Shown: positions 1-11,117 of the stretch, piece after piece
How positions within the stretch are numbered: position 1 is the first letter of the stretch
Layout of the letters: the number at the start of each line of letters is the position of its first letter
Origin: Colocasia esculenta
Lineage: Eukaryota; Streptophyta; Magnoliopsida; Alismatales; Araceae
Assembly: GCA_014218235.1 (NCBI GenBank)
Contig: CM024764.1
Location: forward strand, 65,199,184-65,263,183
DNA length: 64,000 nucleotides
Direction of reading: 5' to 3'
The notes under the pieces: model-generated
Database searches by the model: none
What the model was told of the DNA's origin: nothing
What the model saw: the letters and a program-made list of their open reading frames with translations, nothing else
Made by a program: the position numbers and the translations under genes

Positions 1-33
1 AGTGAGTCTGTACAGAAAGAGGTAGAAGAGTCC

Positions 34-1769
34 TTGGCACCCAAGCCCCCAGCTCCCTCTTCTCCCTCTCACACACCTATTCCTCCAACTCCACCCTCAG
101 CTCCTACAGCTCCTCCTGCTCCACAAACCTTCAAGAAGCCTAAATCCAGACCCGTTTCCTCTCCAGCACCTTTTCAGTCCACCTCATCTCCAGCCTCCTC
201 TACTACAATTCCTTCTCCTTCTCCTATACTTGAGGCCCCTCCAGCATCCTCAGCTGGAGCCTCCTCCTCCTCCTTCCTCTGGTCCCTCCCTTGGACCAGT
301 TGATGACCTCCCAACTACTTCACACTATTTTCTTCATCCTACTCCTCCACCCTCTTTCATCACTATCATACCTGAAAGAGCCCAACTTAACTCTCCTTTA
401 TGGAAGAGATAAAGGATGAGTTTGAGGAAGGGATCCTCCAGTCTGTGTTGAAGGTTGGAGAACATGTCCATAGGGCAGACTCTTCCAGTCCTGCCCCTAA
501 GAAGAGGAAAATTACTTCCACTTCCTCCATTTCCTCTGAACAAAATATCCTCCCTTGTGGTTCTCTCTCACAGTGGACAACAAAAATAACCCACTGTATA
601 GGGAATACCTTTCCAAAGTTGTTCTTGCCACCATCATTAACCTTCCTTTTCAAAATCTTACAGATCATTTGAACATCATTCTACCCTACACTTCTCTTTC
701 AAAATCCAAAAAGTCCAAGATCTTCTCTCTTGCCCACTCCAAAATTGAAGATCAATGGGGCAAAGGTCACAAGGATCTCTTCAAGAAATTTATTCTTGTC
801 AAAACTGCTAGATTCCCTCCAAGGGACCACTCCCTGACCTTATCAGAGTGGTTCAGGATGTATCATAAAGAACTCTGGGCACCCTACATTCAAAAGGAAA
901 TCAAGATGGTCAGACACCTTGTGTTGTTCAACAACTACAGATATGTCCATCGTCTTCCTGAAGTTCAGCTCAGCCAGTTCAAAATGGCCATTTCAGCTCT
1001 CACTCCAGACATCTCACATACTTCAGATGTTCAGGTAGATTTTGCTACCCTCCAAGTGCCTGAAGAGATAGCCCTTCCTCAAATCCATTTTCTAGTTATG
1101 GAATCCTCTGTAGGATCCATCATCTTTGAGCGTTTTGCCAGAGTAATGGGCAAAATTAAAGTACAGAAAGGCTGCCTGGTTGCTTTTCCTAGATTCCTAT
1201 TTAGGGAATATCACCAGGGGCATGTAAGTGCTGAAGTTCTAGCCCCCATTCTGTCTGAATGTGAAAGGTTGACATCCTCAGAATGGTCCCAGTTCTACCC
1301 TTTGTCAGCTTAGCAGTTGTTTGCACTCAATGAAGCTCAGGCCAGGGAAGGCAAATCAGCCATTTCTTCAGCTACTTTCTTGGATATGAATTCTATACAC
1401 CTTGTAAATGACCCCTTCAACGTTTGGGAGGAAAGGTACAAGGTATATGTAGCTATGCATAAAGCTCTCAGAGATAGTCACAATCACTATCATGTGATCA
1501 TGGACCAATTCCTCTCCTGTGCCAGCTTTGGGACTCGTCGTTTCCTCAAGTTGACTATGGACAAGAATGCATATGCTGATCTCCTCTATCAGCACCTAGA
1601 TCTTCATCTCAAAAGGATGGCTTCCTCCGTGGGACCAACCTACTCTTTGTCTTTTGGAGTCTTTAAAACTCATTTTGAAGAGCAGGAAGCACAGGCATGG
1701 GAAACCATATCCCATTTTGCCTCTCTTTTGTCTCCTGCCTTCTATTTACATGTACCTCCGCAAAGTTAA
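34..1769 (+). pseudogene. decayed env-like / post-pol frame of the SIRE-like element
   Basis: The frame starts with a proline- and serine-rich stretch (34-300), passes an acidic segment and a basic PKKRK patch near 499-513 that looks like a nuclear localisation signal, then runs as a globular-looking region from about 555 to 1769. At least three frame changes (near 300, 400 and 560) and one in-frame TAG at 1311-1313 (probably CAG to TAG, since the same frame continues to 1769) break it. I do not recognise a catalytic domain. The position between pol and the polypurine tract matches the env-like frame of SIRE/Maximus elements, whose function is unproven. No membrane segment is obvious, so the env label is positional only. 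Confidence 0.55.
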
Positions 1770-1846
1770 TGAAATCTCCTTCTTTGTGCACTCCTATTTT
1801 CTTTCTCTCTTCCTTCTTTGTCTCAGATTGTCTTTTTGCTCAATGA

Positions 1847-1861
1847 CAAAAAGGGGGAGAA
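1847..1861 (+). other. upstream polypurine-tract-like sequence
   Basis: ACAAAAAGGGGGAGAAA repeats the core of the true polypurine tract 130 bp downstream. Extra upstream tracts are known in several LTR retroelements as additional plus-strand priming sites; that role here is inference. Confidence 0.5.
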
Positions 1862-1979
1862 AATTTACATGTCTGAAATACATTCCAATAATTTTTTTAA
1901 GGAAGAAAATTAGCATGTAATATCTTCAGACTGATTTCAGATATTTTTTCATCCATGCTTATTGTTCAGTTTTGTCATC

Positions 1980-1996
1980 ACCAAAAAGGGGGAGAT
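1980..1996 (+). other. polypurine tract of the SIRE-like element
   Basis: ACCAAAAAGGGGGAGAT lies directly before the LTR start TGATGATC at 1997. This purine run primes plus-strand DNA synthesis in LTR retrotransposons, and its contact with the TG terminus fixes the LTR start. Confidence 0.8.
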
Positions 1997-2278
1997 TGAT
2001 GATCAGTCTGTCCCCATGTAATTTTAATTAATTACATATATATATTTTGATGATTAACAAAACCAAACAAGAGGTTATCAATTATATCTAATGAATATTT
2101 CATAAGTCTTAAGTACAGGAAAAAACCAAGGTCAAACAAGCTAATAAAGGTATGCATTACTTCTCTGAAGCTTTAATCTTTTCAACATGATATTTCTCAA
2201 AGTTCATATCGATTTTTGTTAAAGATCATAACGGTTTCTGTGTAAGTATAACGATTTCCTTATAAGACTGAAAAGTCA

Positions 2279-3150
2279 TGTTGTTTCAAGCAAGTCGATG
2301 TCATAACGATTCTATAAGTTAACGACTTGCCTGTCATAACGATTCTATAAGTTACCGTAGCGATTTCTTTAGAGTTCGTAACGACTTGCCTGTCGCAACG
2401 ATTCTATAAGTCATCGTAACGATTTCTTTAGAGCTCGTAACGACTTGCCTGTCGCAACGATTCTATAAGTCATGTAATGATTTCTTTAGAGCTTGTAACG
2501 ACTTGTCTGTCATAACAATTCTATAAGTCATCGCAACGATTTCTTTAGAGCTCGTAACGACTTGCCTGTTATAACGATTCTATAAGTTACCGTAACGATT
2601 TCTTTAGAGCTTGTAACGACTTGCCTGTCATAACGATTCTATAAGTCATCGTAACGATTTCATTAGAGCTCGTAACGACTTGCCTGTCATAATGATTCTA
2701 TAAGTTATCGCAACGATTTCTTTAGAACTCGTAACGACTTGCCTGTCATAACGATTCTATAAGTCATCGTAACGATTTCTTTTGAACTCGTAACGACTTG
2801 CCTGTCATAACGATTCTATAAGTCATCGTAACGATTTCTTTAGAACTCGTAATGACTTGCCTATCATAACGATTCTATATGTCACCGTAACGATTTCTTT
2901 AGAGCTCGCAACGACTTGCTCGCCGTAACGATTTCGTAAGCTATCATAACGATTTCTTCAGTGAACACAACGATTTGCTTTGTATAACGATTTGATAAGT
3001 GTTTCATAACGATTTCTTCAGTGAACACAACGATTTGCTTTGTATAACGATTTGATAAGTGTTTCACAATGATTTCTTCATTAAACCACAACGATTTGTT
3101 GTCTCATAATGACTTGGTCAACCTGACTTATTCATAACGATTTCATAAGT
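2279..3150 (+). repeat. tandem array of 59-60 bp units with AACGATT motifs
   Basis: About eleven units spaced 58-59 bp can be followed by the phrase CGACTTGCCTGTC from 2328 to about 2913. Two longer near-identical units with AACGATTTGCTTTG follow at 2936-3060. Each unit carries several copies of TAACGATT or AACGACTT. Units differ by a few substitutions, mostly transitions. Translated frames across this stretch are an artefact of the repeat. Confidence 0.85.
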
Positions 3151-3889
3151 CATATAGCCATCGATTTCATATCCTATATTGATTTGATATCTTGTTCACC
3201 TTAAAAGCATTGACTGGTCAAAGTCCACGTAGATATCTCTCTGACGCTTCTGCATTTATGAGATCTGAACGTATCTCTGCATGCATGCAGACGATATCAT
3301 CCTTTATCATGCTTACTCTAATTACGTCTTTTAGACTTAACTATTTGGCATTACTATTTTCATGTCTATTGCTACTAACGTTGACTGACATCAGTGACAG
3401 CTTAGCTGTCTACTATTTGAGATTGACATTTGTGCAGACCTCTGATCCAGCTCCACTTTACAACGTTAAACAAAATAGAAGCCAAAGGATATCTCTGAAG
3501 ATCTCATCTCTTTGCGTGCTCAAGTGATCAAAAGACTGTTGACTGGAAGCTTCCAAGACTCCAGGTGTCATTCAGTCTAACGACTACTCAAGAGAGAGAC
3601 AACGGACACTTCAACTTCTCTATTTCAAAAGAAGAATAAATACAAGAGAACTGATGAAAAGAAAAAAGCATTCAAGCATTCAAATTCTTCAGCAAGAAGT
3701 CCAGAGCCTAGAAGTTCATTTCCACTTAGCTTTTGCTCTTTGCTCTCCACTCTGTAGTGAAAATCTTGAGAGAGCTTGTATAGTTCTGAGAGTGCGCTTA
3801 GCTTTGAGTTCTTCTTCTCAGTTCTAGTTGCTTCAGATCCTCGCTTGTCAAAAGCTTGATCTAGGGGCTTGAATTTCATTCAATTCTGT

Positions 3890-4025
3890 TTGAGTTGTTG
3901 TTTCCCTTCAGTTGTGAAGGAAGACGTGGTGGGGTATCCAGGGTGTTGTTTCCCTTAAGTTGTGAAGGAAGACCTGGTGGGGTATCCAGGGTGTTGTTGT
4001 TCCCTTCGGGTGTGAAGGAAGACCA
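3890..4025 (+). repeat. short tandem duplication near the LTR 3' end
   Basis: The phrase GTGAAGGAAGAC followed by GGTGGGGTATCCAGGGTG occurs twice with a third partial copy, spaced about 55-60 bp. A single copy of the same phrase is found in the solo LTR near 37725-37750, so the duplication is specific to this LTR. Confidence 0.7.
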
Positions 4026-4295
4026 GCCGAGCTGGGTGCTGTAGCGTCCTTAGGGGGACTGTACCCTAATTAGTGAAATCCTGAGTTGTTGCTCAGGGAC
4101 TGGACGTAGGACTCCTAAGGAAAGGAGGTCCGAACCAGGATAAACCTTGTGTTGTGTGATTGTCTTCTTTGTGTGTTTGATATTTAACTAACAGTCACTA
4201 ACCTCCTTCGAAGAACGTTTGTGTGAATATTTTTTGTTACAGGTATCTTGTAGATTATTTTAAAAGACCCATTCATCCCCCCTCTGGGCTCGTCA

Positions 4296-5007
4296 ACTGG
4301 GCAACATAACTAACCACCTCTGCTAAACTCTCTAATTGTCAAGACACCCTTATCCTTATCAGACTGTCACAATTCTCTATTCCTCTATGTACCCGTACTT
4401 CATCTGAAACAAGTCTGCCTTATTTAATCATTCTCAAGTTGCCAAAGCTCTAATCACATTATTACTCAAGCCGCTTTTCAAATCCTATTAACACAAAATT
4501 TCAACACAACAATACCTCTGCCAAGGTCCTCCTCTGCAACTTATCACACACACACACTATCCTCTACTGGTAACATTCTGTTGATCTGTCACACTGACAC
4601 CTCATATTATACCTGTCTTTGTTAACCTTATTCTTTACTAGAGCACCATTTGCAAATATCTTTCTGAAATTGCCTTTTACTTTTGCTAACCAACATAACT
4701 AACTCCACTGATTTCCTTAATATCTGCCACTGAAAACTTTTAAACACAAAATTTCAACTGCACCCTGGCACACTGATGCAACGACACAATTTATACCACT
4801 AACCATTATATGGCTCAACAACTACTCACAACTGCTAATTTAACAAACAGAAACACACGGTTTGCGTGCCAAAAGTTCATATAAAAATCACCTTATAACA
4901 CATAAAACCACAGACTTACTACCAGTAGTGGACATTAATCCATGTATTGGGACATTGTAACTTCAATGTCTTTTCATATTTTAAATGGACCATGCTCTGA
5001 TACCAAC
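4296..5007 (-). other. internal (leader) remnant of the minus-strand gypsy element
   Basis: This A/C-rich stretch follows the primer site of the minus-strand element and precedes the SIRE-like insertion. No protein domain is visible in any frame. It is read as the untranslated leader before gag, cut off by the SIRE-like element. Confidence 0.5.
4994..5005 (-). other. primer binding site, tRNA-Met type
   Basis: GCTCTGATACCA on the plus strand is TGGTATCAGAGC on the minus strand, the usual plant primer site complementary to the 3' end of initiator tRNA-Met. It lies two bases inside the LTR end at 5008. It shows that 5008-8435 is the 5' LTR of a minus-strand element. Confidence 0.9.
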
Positions 5008-8000
5008 TGTGACGGCCCTGGATATTTATGCCCATTAAGGCTCCATATCTAGATCCGCCTCCCACGAACGGACCGAAGTCTCGCAAGGATAGCTCACACA
5101 AGTGTCCAGTAAGAATATAAAAGACAAACCACAACAGTATAAGACACAAGAAAGTACATGTGCTCATACTTACATATAACAATTTACAACTGTCACATTA
5201 CATTATTCTATGTCCAATTAAAAAGTACAACTACCTGGGGCATACCCCGAGGGAGCACAAGCTCACACAACACTAATTACTACACAACTGCTGGTGGTAC
5301 AAGTCTGACACAACGCCGTTGCAAGCCAAACACTCGGCAAGCCCTGAAAATAACTGTAGGGGAGTGAGCCTCAACAAGTCACAGGCTCAGTAGGGACCAC
5401 CTAAGGACCACAACAACCAACAGAAGAGACCTCAACCTCAATGGGTCTCACTGGCCACATATATAACCAAACCATTTCATGCTCACAACAATTGTATTTA
5501 AACTACAATTAAATATAAACACATTAGCTATTCACAACCTCGGAAAGTAAGAGGAAATAATAGGACTAGTTTCACACCACTAGTTCGCTCAACAACAATA
5601 ACGCTTAGGCTACAAGCCTCACAGGCAAATCACAGTCACAACCAATTGCTTAAGCTATAAGCTTTACAGGCGAGTCTTAAATACGTGGGTAACAGGACTA
5701 CTAACCAAAAGCTGGCCCTTTATACCCAAACCACAATATGTGGAAAATCACACACACCAAGTAACATGAACGGCTACAGCGGGCCAATCCATCACACATG
5801 AAAGCCATATACGGTAGCTTACCCGAGGGAGGGTTAAGCACATTGAGTGGAAGGTCACACCACACGACCTCCACGAAACACAGTTCCACGTCAACACCAG
5901 AAAGACTGGTATACGACATACCACCACAAACCATTACCCACACGGGGTACAGGTACCTATTACCACAAGGTACCAGCACGGAAACCACAAGTAAACCAGT
6001 GCCGTAACAGGGCACACCATAATAAGCTAAACCACATTTGGTGAGTCAACACTCACCAACTATAACCAAAACTGTGCCACCACTCGGGCACACCACAAGC
6101 CACAACCGCAGTCACAATCGTGCCAACACCAGGACACACCTCAAACGAGTTAAACCTCGACTATGAGTCACTAACTCACAAACCACGACGAGTAGCAAAG
6201 CACGAGTCGAAAAGGAACGACGCCACCACACGAGAACAGACTACTGGCTGATCAGGCCAGTATCCAACCCGGACAACACAACATAAGAACAACCTCTCAG
6301 TCTCGCAGTCACGGACGAAAGGTCCAACTGCCGCTCTACGAGAACAAGTCAAACAACTGTGGAGACCAACCAACACCACACCTGCAGACACACAGCTGCA
6401 GGTCCATGTCTGGCACCTCTAGGGTCTCTAGCCGAAGCACCCTAAAGTGAGGCACTGGAAAACAGGACTAGCTGGGGACCAGTGTCAACTACTGGTGTCC
6501 GTACCCCCAACTACGAGCACGCTACAAGTGACTGCACACCCACAAACACAAGCCGCTGCCTTACTGTCGTCTTTCCCTCAGCCGGAAGTACAACTCAAAC
6601 ACAGGAGTGCGGGTGTCCAGGAAGACGACACAGACCTCGACGGTACAAAACAAGTACCGGACAAACCCCGAGCACAACAAACACACGTGCCTGGCTCACA
6701 AAGAACCTGCGGTACCCGACTAGAGAGGCATTCCGGAATAAGCGCCGGACCACCACACTCGGCAAACTTAAACCACGATATATACACAAACACTTTCTAT
6801 TACCAATTACGATACATATGTTAGGAATAGCTTATTCCAGTCACCCTGTGACTTACAAGCTAACTTACACAATCACGCATATAAACCATATTAATGATAA
6901 CACCATGGCCTGTCATCGGTCACAAAGTGACAGTGAAGGTCACACTAAACGCAGTACACAATATTCACATAATAACCATACTTAAACTTTACTAATCATT
7001 CATCCAGAAGAATCTACAAAAGATTCTAAAGGATCGAGGCTAGGTTCAGATGTGAACCTTATCGCCACAATACCACGAACTAATCATAATAATTAAGATA
7101 CAATAAGCACAATAACGTACGATATGCCATGCACACACCAACCATGTGCACGACACCAAAACCCCGTAATATTTCACATAAATCTTGTGCGCTAGGATGT
7201 AGTGAATCCCACGCACACACGTAAAGAACTAGTAAGCTACATAGCCGGTAGGCTGGCCTCAAAAGCCCTGTGCTCTAGGAGCACCACAAGTGTTATTGCA
7301 CCGCTCAGTATCGATAAACACATTGCATCGCAATACTTGCAACAAGAACATCGTGAAACACACTATACTGATACATGCACAGGTTGACGGCAACATCGAT
7401 TGTCGTCCATAGAATATAGACGACAATATTTCTTACCGTCAATACTAAGTAAGCGGCCACCACCTAGCCGTCTACTCAAAATCAACGGCTAGAAACCTAG
7501 CCATTAATCTCCCAACGAAGAACTCAGCGTCAACCGATGTGGACGTCGAGATCTTCAGTACTCAACACACACAGGATGCACAGAACGGTCCCAGGCTGAT
7601 CACACAGGCAATCTAGCCCTATAAACAACAGAAAAACGAGGGGAAACACTTCCCCTTACATCTATATACTATAATCAAACCGGAAAAGCAAGATCCAACA
7701 CTTGGATTGATCAAACCACCCAATCTCCCGGCATGGTAAACCTTTTTCCCGAAAACACAAATAACAAGCAATCTATGCTAACGGAGCATGACAAGTCAAA
7801 CAGGAGAAATCAAGGGATCCAGTCCCTACCTCTGAAACGCAAATAAACTCCTAAAGAACCTCAAATCGCGCCAAAACCCCAGGAGCTTCCCGCGAACACC
7901 GCCCTCCAATCCGTCATTCCCCGCCTGATCTACCGCTGCTGCGCGCATCACGGCCTTCCCACATGCTCCCGTCGACTGCCGGAAGTAGTGAAGAGGCACA

Positions 8001-8435
8001 AGGGTACAGGTGGGGGAAGAGGAGGGGAGAAGGTGGGGAAAGAAGAAGGCTCGGGTTGCCCCTAAAAACACAGGCGCCTCAGGTTAACGTCAACCTCTGC
8101 GCCGATAACCAAACCGCCACAACTAGGCGTCCACATTGCTCGCCGCCAAGTTCATGCAATAGAACCCACTAGAACGAACGATAGACGTCCACATCGATGG
8201 ACGCCAAAAACATGTTAACGGCAACACCATTGCCGCCAACACACAGTAGACGTCACAAACCTGGACGTCAACCTACTGTTGATGTCCAGCGCACTGAACA
8301 CCAACACAGATCCATAACCAACCCTGGTAAGGATCCAATAAGAAACACACAACACAAGTCGCAATGGTCAAGGTGTGACCACCCCATACGCTAAATCGAG
8401 GATCCACGAAGATCCGAAAAACGCGCGACGTTACA
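5008..8435 (-). repeat. 5' LTR of a gypsy-type element, family C
   Basis: On the minus strand it runs from TGTAACGTCGCGCG (8435) to CCGTCACA (5008), 3428 bp. It is homologous to the plus-strand solo LTR at 37858-41444. It contains a splice-donor-like TTCAGAG|GTAGGG at 7830/7829, ATCGAT-type motifs around 7390, and an acceptor-like ATTTTCAG|GG at 5344 followed by 336 bp to the LTR end. Its upstream flank (8436 on) is the coding sequence of a copia gag, so the element jumped into that copia copy; the partner LTR lies left of the window. Confidence 0.85.
5344..7829 (-). other. candidate LTR-internal intron, family C 5' LTR
   Basis: Predicted from AG|GTAGGG at 7830/7829 and TTTTCAG|GG ending at 5344; about 2.49 kb. 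The acceptor is preceded by a block containing CCTACTGAGCC and GGCTCACTCC that recurs at the same place in the other gypsy LTR families of the window. Splicing is inference; no transcript data are available. Confidence 0.4.
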
Positions 8436-8880
8436 GTTGGCTTTGTCTAACATACTATTTGATGTATACAGTAGTTCTTTTGAGAAAACTGCCAAGGGTC
8501 TGTGAGAGGAACTTGACAAGAAATATAACACTGAAGACTTAGGTCTTGAAAAATATTTTTTTGCCAAGTTCTTAAAGTTTCAAATGGTAGAGGGCAAGTC
8601 TGTGTCTGAACAGGCCCATGAATTTCTTCTCTTACTTCATGGTTTGGCCGATGCTGATATGAAATTACCAGAAAAGTTCCATGTGATGTCTATAATTGAG
8701 AAGTTTCCGAAATCATGGGAGGATTTTTGGATGTCTCTCAAGCATCGCAAGGGTTCTATTACTCTAGATGATTTATTAGTGTCAATAGCCATTGAGGAAG
8801 AGCATAGAAATCAGAAGCCTGTGATGCCTGTAGAATCGAGTGCAAATGTGATGACTGTTGGTAAGGCAAGAGATCCTTAA
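8436..8880 (+). pseudogene. copia gag fragment
   Basis: The frame reads upstream of the ATG at 8584 into a typical copia gag core (KKYNTEDLG, then FLKFQMVEGKSV, then IIEKFPKSWEDF). The first visible codons are at 8437, directly at the gypsy insertion. Codon 8503-8505 is TGA where gag proteins of this type have Trp (LWEEL), so a TGG to TGA change is likely. A second in-frame stop, TAA at 8878-8880, separates it from the zinc-knuckle part, which continues in the same frame. Gag forms the particle that packages the RNA; this copy cannot. Confidence 0.85.
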
Positions 8881-8892
8881 AGTAAAGGAAAA

Positions 8893-9579
8893 ATGGATCA
8901 CATGAAGAACAAAACCAACATTAAAGGCACGATCCAGAAAAAGTCCAAAAAGAAACCATGCTGGGAGTGTGGACAGGTTGGGCATTTCATCAAGGACTGT
9001 CCTGCGAAGAAGGCTAAGAAGGCTGAAAAGCATTCTTCTGGTCCCCAGATCAATGTTGTGATTGAAGGGACTGAGCAAGCTTCGGGCTCCAATAGTGGAT
9101 TGTATGTTTCTGTTAACCTTCAAGTTTTCACTATATATGAACCAAATGAATGGATAGTAGACACTGGGGCTAATATGCATGTATGTGCTGACAAGTCCAT
9201 ACTTGTGTCTTACCAGGCCATTCATGGCAGATCCGTGACCATGGGGAATGCTACTGCTTCTATAGTGTTGGGGATAGGACGCGTGGACCTGAGGCTTCCT
9301 TCAGGACGTGTTCTCTCTCTACACAGAGTGCACCACGTTCCAGCGATCCGGAGAAATATGTTTAGTGGTTCTGTTTTAGTGGAACAAGGTTATGAATTGA
9401 CATTCAAATGTAATAAAGTGGTGCTTCTTTATTTAGGGACTTTTATTGGAAAAGGTTATTTATGTGATGGTTTGTTTAAACTTCATGAGGACAATGTTTT
9501 GAATAATGAAGTGGTTGACATTTCATCTAGTTCTACTTCTTATTCTATGAATGTTGTGGAATCATCTTCTTTGGCATAA
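8893..9579 (+). pseudogene. copia gag zinc knuckle and aspartic protease
   Basis: A CCHC knuckle (CWECGQVGHFIKDC, codons near 8962-9000) binds RNA. The protease active site is WIVDTGANMHVC near 9151-9186. The frame then covers the usual protease/linker region (MGNATAS, VHHVPAIRRNMFSG). It stops at 9577-9579, but the pre-integrase motif LWHNRLGHVNY is readable in another frame right there, so a one-base shift lies near 9566. Same frame as the upstream gag fragment. Confidence 0.85.
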
Positions 9580-9646
9580 TCGTTTAGGACATGTAAATTA
9601 CAATTCCTTGAAACGAATGATGAATTTGAATATGATCCTTGAGTAT

Positions 9647-10171
9647 TAGGGGTGTCAATTGGGCCGGTCGGCCCGGAGGCCCGGAAGCCCGGCCCGATTT
9701 TAACCGGGCTTGGGCCGAAAAAATGAGCCCGCTACAAATTTTTGGCCCGACCCGGAAAAAAATAGGGCCGGGCTTGGGCTTTGTGTGGCCCGGCCCGGAA
9801 AAAATAAATATAATTTATATTAAACATATAATTTATATTTAGAAAGAGAGTTATATGTATTTTTTCTACAATAAATCTACTCAAAAATATAATCTTTTGC
9901 AAGTTAAATGTTAATATAGATATAAGTAAAATATATATTATTTTTTATAGATATATTATAGTAGATATATTAAAAGTATATATTATATAAATAAAAAATA
10001 ATACTTTTTTATTTTTCGGGCCGGGTTGGACTTTTCGGGCTTTTTCTGGGCCGGGTGCCGGCCATACCGGGCCTACTCCCGGGCCTGGGCCGGGCCGGGC
10101 CGACTTTTAAAAAATCGGCCTGGGCCGGGCCTAGCAAGGCCCGGTCCAGGCCCAGCCCATTGACACCCCTA
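9647..10171. mobile_element. hAT-like MITE with GC-rich arms
   Basis: The ends are TAGGGGTGTCAATTGGGC and its near-perfect inverse ...GCCCATTGACACCCCTA. Flanks TTGAGTAT (9639-9646) and CTGAGTAT (10172-10179) match at 7 of 8 bases, the 8-bp duplication made by hAT transposases. The arms are built of GGCCCGG and GGGCCGGGC strings while the centre is almost pure A/T. There is no coding capacity. It splits the copia integrase; sequence continues on both sides. Confidence 0.85.
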
Positions 10172-10179
10172 CTGAGTAT

Positions 10180-11015
10180 GCCATTGATAAATCTCATAAA
10201 TGTGATATTTGTATGCAAGCTAAACAATCTAGAAAACCGTTTAACTCTATTGTTAGAGATTATGAGATTTTAGATTTAGTTCATACTGATATCTGTGAGT
10301 TTAATGGTGTACAAACGTGGGAACATAAAAAATATTTTATCACCTTTATTGATGATGCTAGTAGATACTATTATGTGTATCTTCTTAAGTCTAAAGATGA
10401 AGCTTTATCTAAGTTTGTAATCTTTAAGGCTGAAGCAGAAAACACAAACTTCCAAGGTTCTTAAAAGGATAAGGTTTGATAGAGGTGGAGAATATACATC
10501 TAACCTATTTTCTGAATTTTGTCAAAATCATGGCATAATTCACGAGGTTACTGCTCCTTATTCTCCTCAGTCTAATGGGATTGCAGAATGAAAGAATAAA
10601 GTTTTTATTGACATGGTTAACTCTCTTCTCCAAAACTCTGGATTACCTAGTTACATGTGGGGGGATGCTTTGAATACGACATTCCATATTCTGAATAAGG
10701 TTCCTTGAAACACAAAGACACTAGTCCATAAGAGTTACTGAGAGGTAGGAAGTCTAGCTTCAAGTATCTTAAAGTGTGGGGCTGTCTTGCAAAAGTGTTG
10801 GTCCCTGAACACAAAATAAAGAAGCTAGATCCGAAAATAGTTGATGCGGTCTTTGTAGGCTATGCTGCTAATAGTTATGCATTCAGATTCTTAGTGATCA
10901 AATCTGAGATATTTGGAATAAATGTTAACTCCATAGTTGAGTTTCGTGATGCTACATTCTTTGAGGATGTGTTTCCCATGAAAATTGGTGTACCTTATCA
11001 AGTGTCTTCTAAATA
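10180..11015 (+). pseudogene. copia integrase, interrupted and nonsense-mutated
   Basis: The zinc part (HKCDICMQAK) is followed by the catalytic core: LVHTDICEF (first Asp), RFDRGGEY (second Asp) and APYSPQSNGIAE (the Glu region). One frame ends at 10464 and the core continues in another frame, so a frameshift is present. An in-frame TGA at 10589-10591 replaces the Arg that normally follows NGIAE. The C-terminal region (VWGCLAKVLVPE, VDAVFVGYA) reads to 11015. Integrase joins the cDNA to host DNA; this copy is inactive. Confidence 0.85.
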
Positions 11016-11117
11016 AGTTCCTTGCACCTCTGAGTCTATTCCTGATCATATAGAGAGGATATCCAATGTGGGGGTTGAGACCTCTAGTTCCCATCCTGAC
11101 TCACTGATCAAGAGGAA

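Larger units (their letters stand above)
1..4295 (+). mobile_element. SIRE/Maximus-like Ty1/copia retrotransposon, 3' part
   Basis: The window opens inside an element whose 3' end is complete: a decayed env-like frame, two AAAAAGGGGGAGA polypurine tracts and one LTR. SIRE/Maximus copia elements have this layout, with an extra frame after pol, long LTRs and a 3' end rich in C just before the terminus (here CATCCCCCCTCTGGGC). Gag-pol and the 5' LTR lie left of the window. The element sits inside the internal region of the minus-strand gypsy element that continues at 4296. The right terminus is set at 4295 because ...CTCGTCA mirrors the start TGATGATC; an alternative end at CAACA (about 4305) is possible. 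No target duplication can be tested because the left end is missing. Confidence 0.75.
1997..4295 (+). repeat. 3' LTR of the SIRE-like element
   Basis: About 2.3 kb, TGATGATC...CTCGTCA. It contains an array of 59-bp repeats (2279-2935), a partial repeat near the 3' end (3890-4025) and the C-rich CATTCATCCCCCC terminus typical of SIRE/Maximus LTRs. Two other LTRs in this window (31639-46825 minus, 36148-41610 plus) share the terminal style, the phrase around GGGGACTGGACGTAGGA and arrays of related CG-containing motifs, but differ in sequence over most of their length. Confidence 0.75.

Noticed and set aside
2279..2935. Regular short repeats resembling a CRISPR array
   Set aside because: The spacing segments are themselves repeated, and the array is inside a plant LTR; no cas genes.
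4994..5005. tRNA-like sequence
   Set aside because: Only a 12-base match to the tRNA-Met 3' end; it is a retrotransposon primer site. The same holds for 51469-51480.
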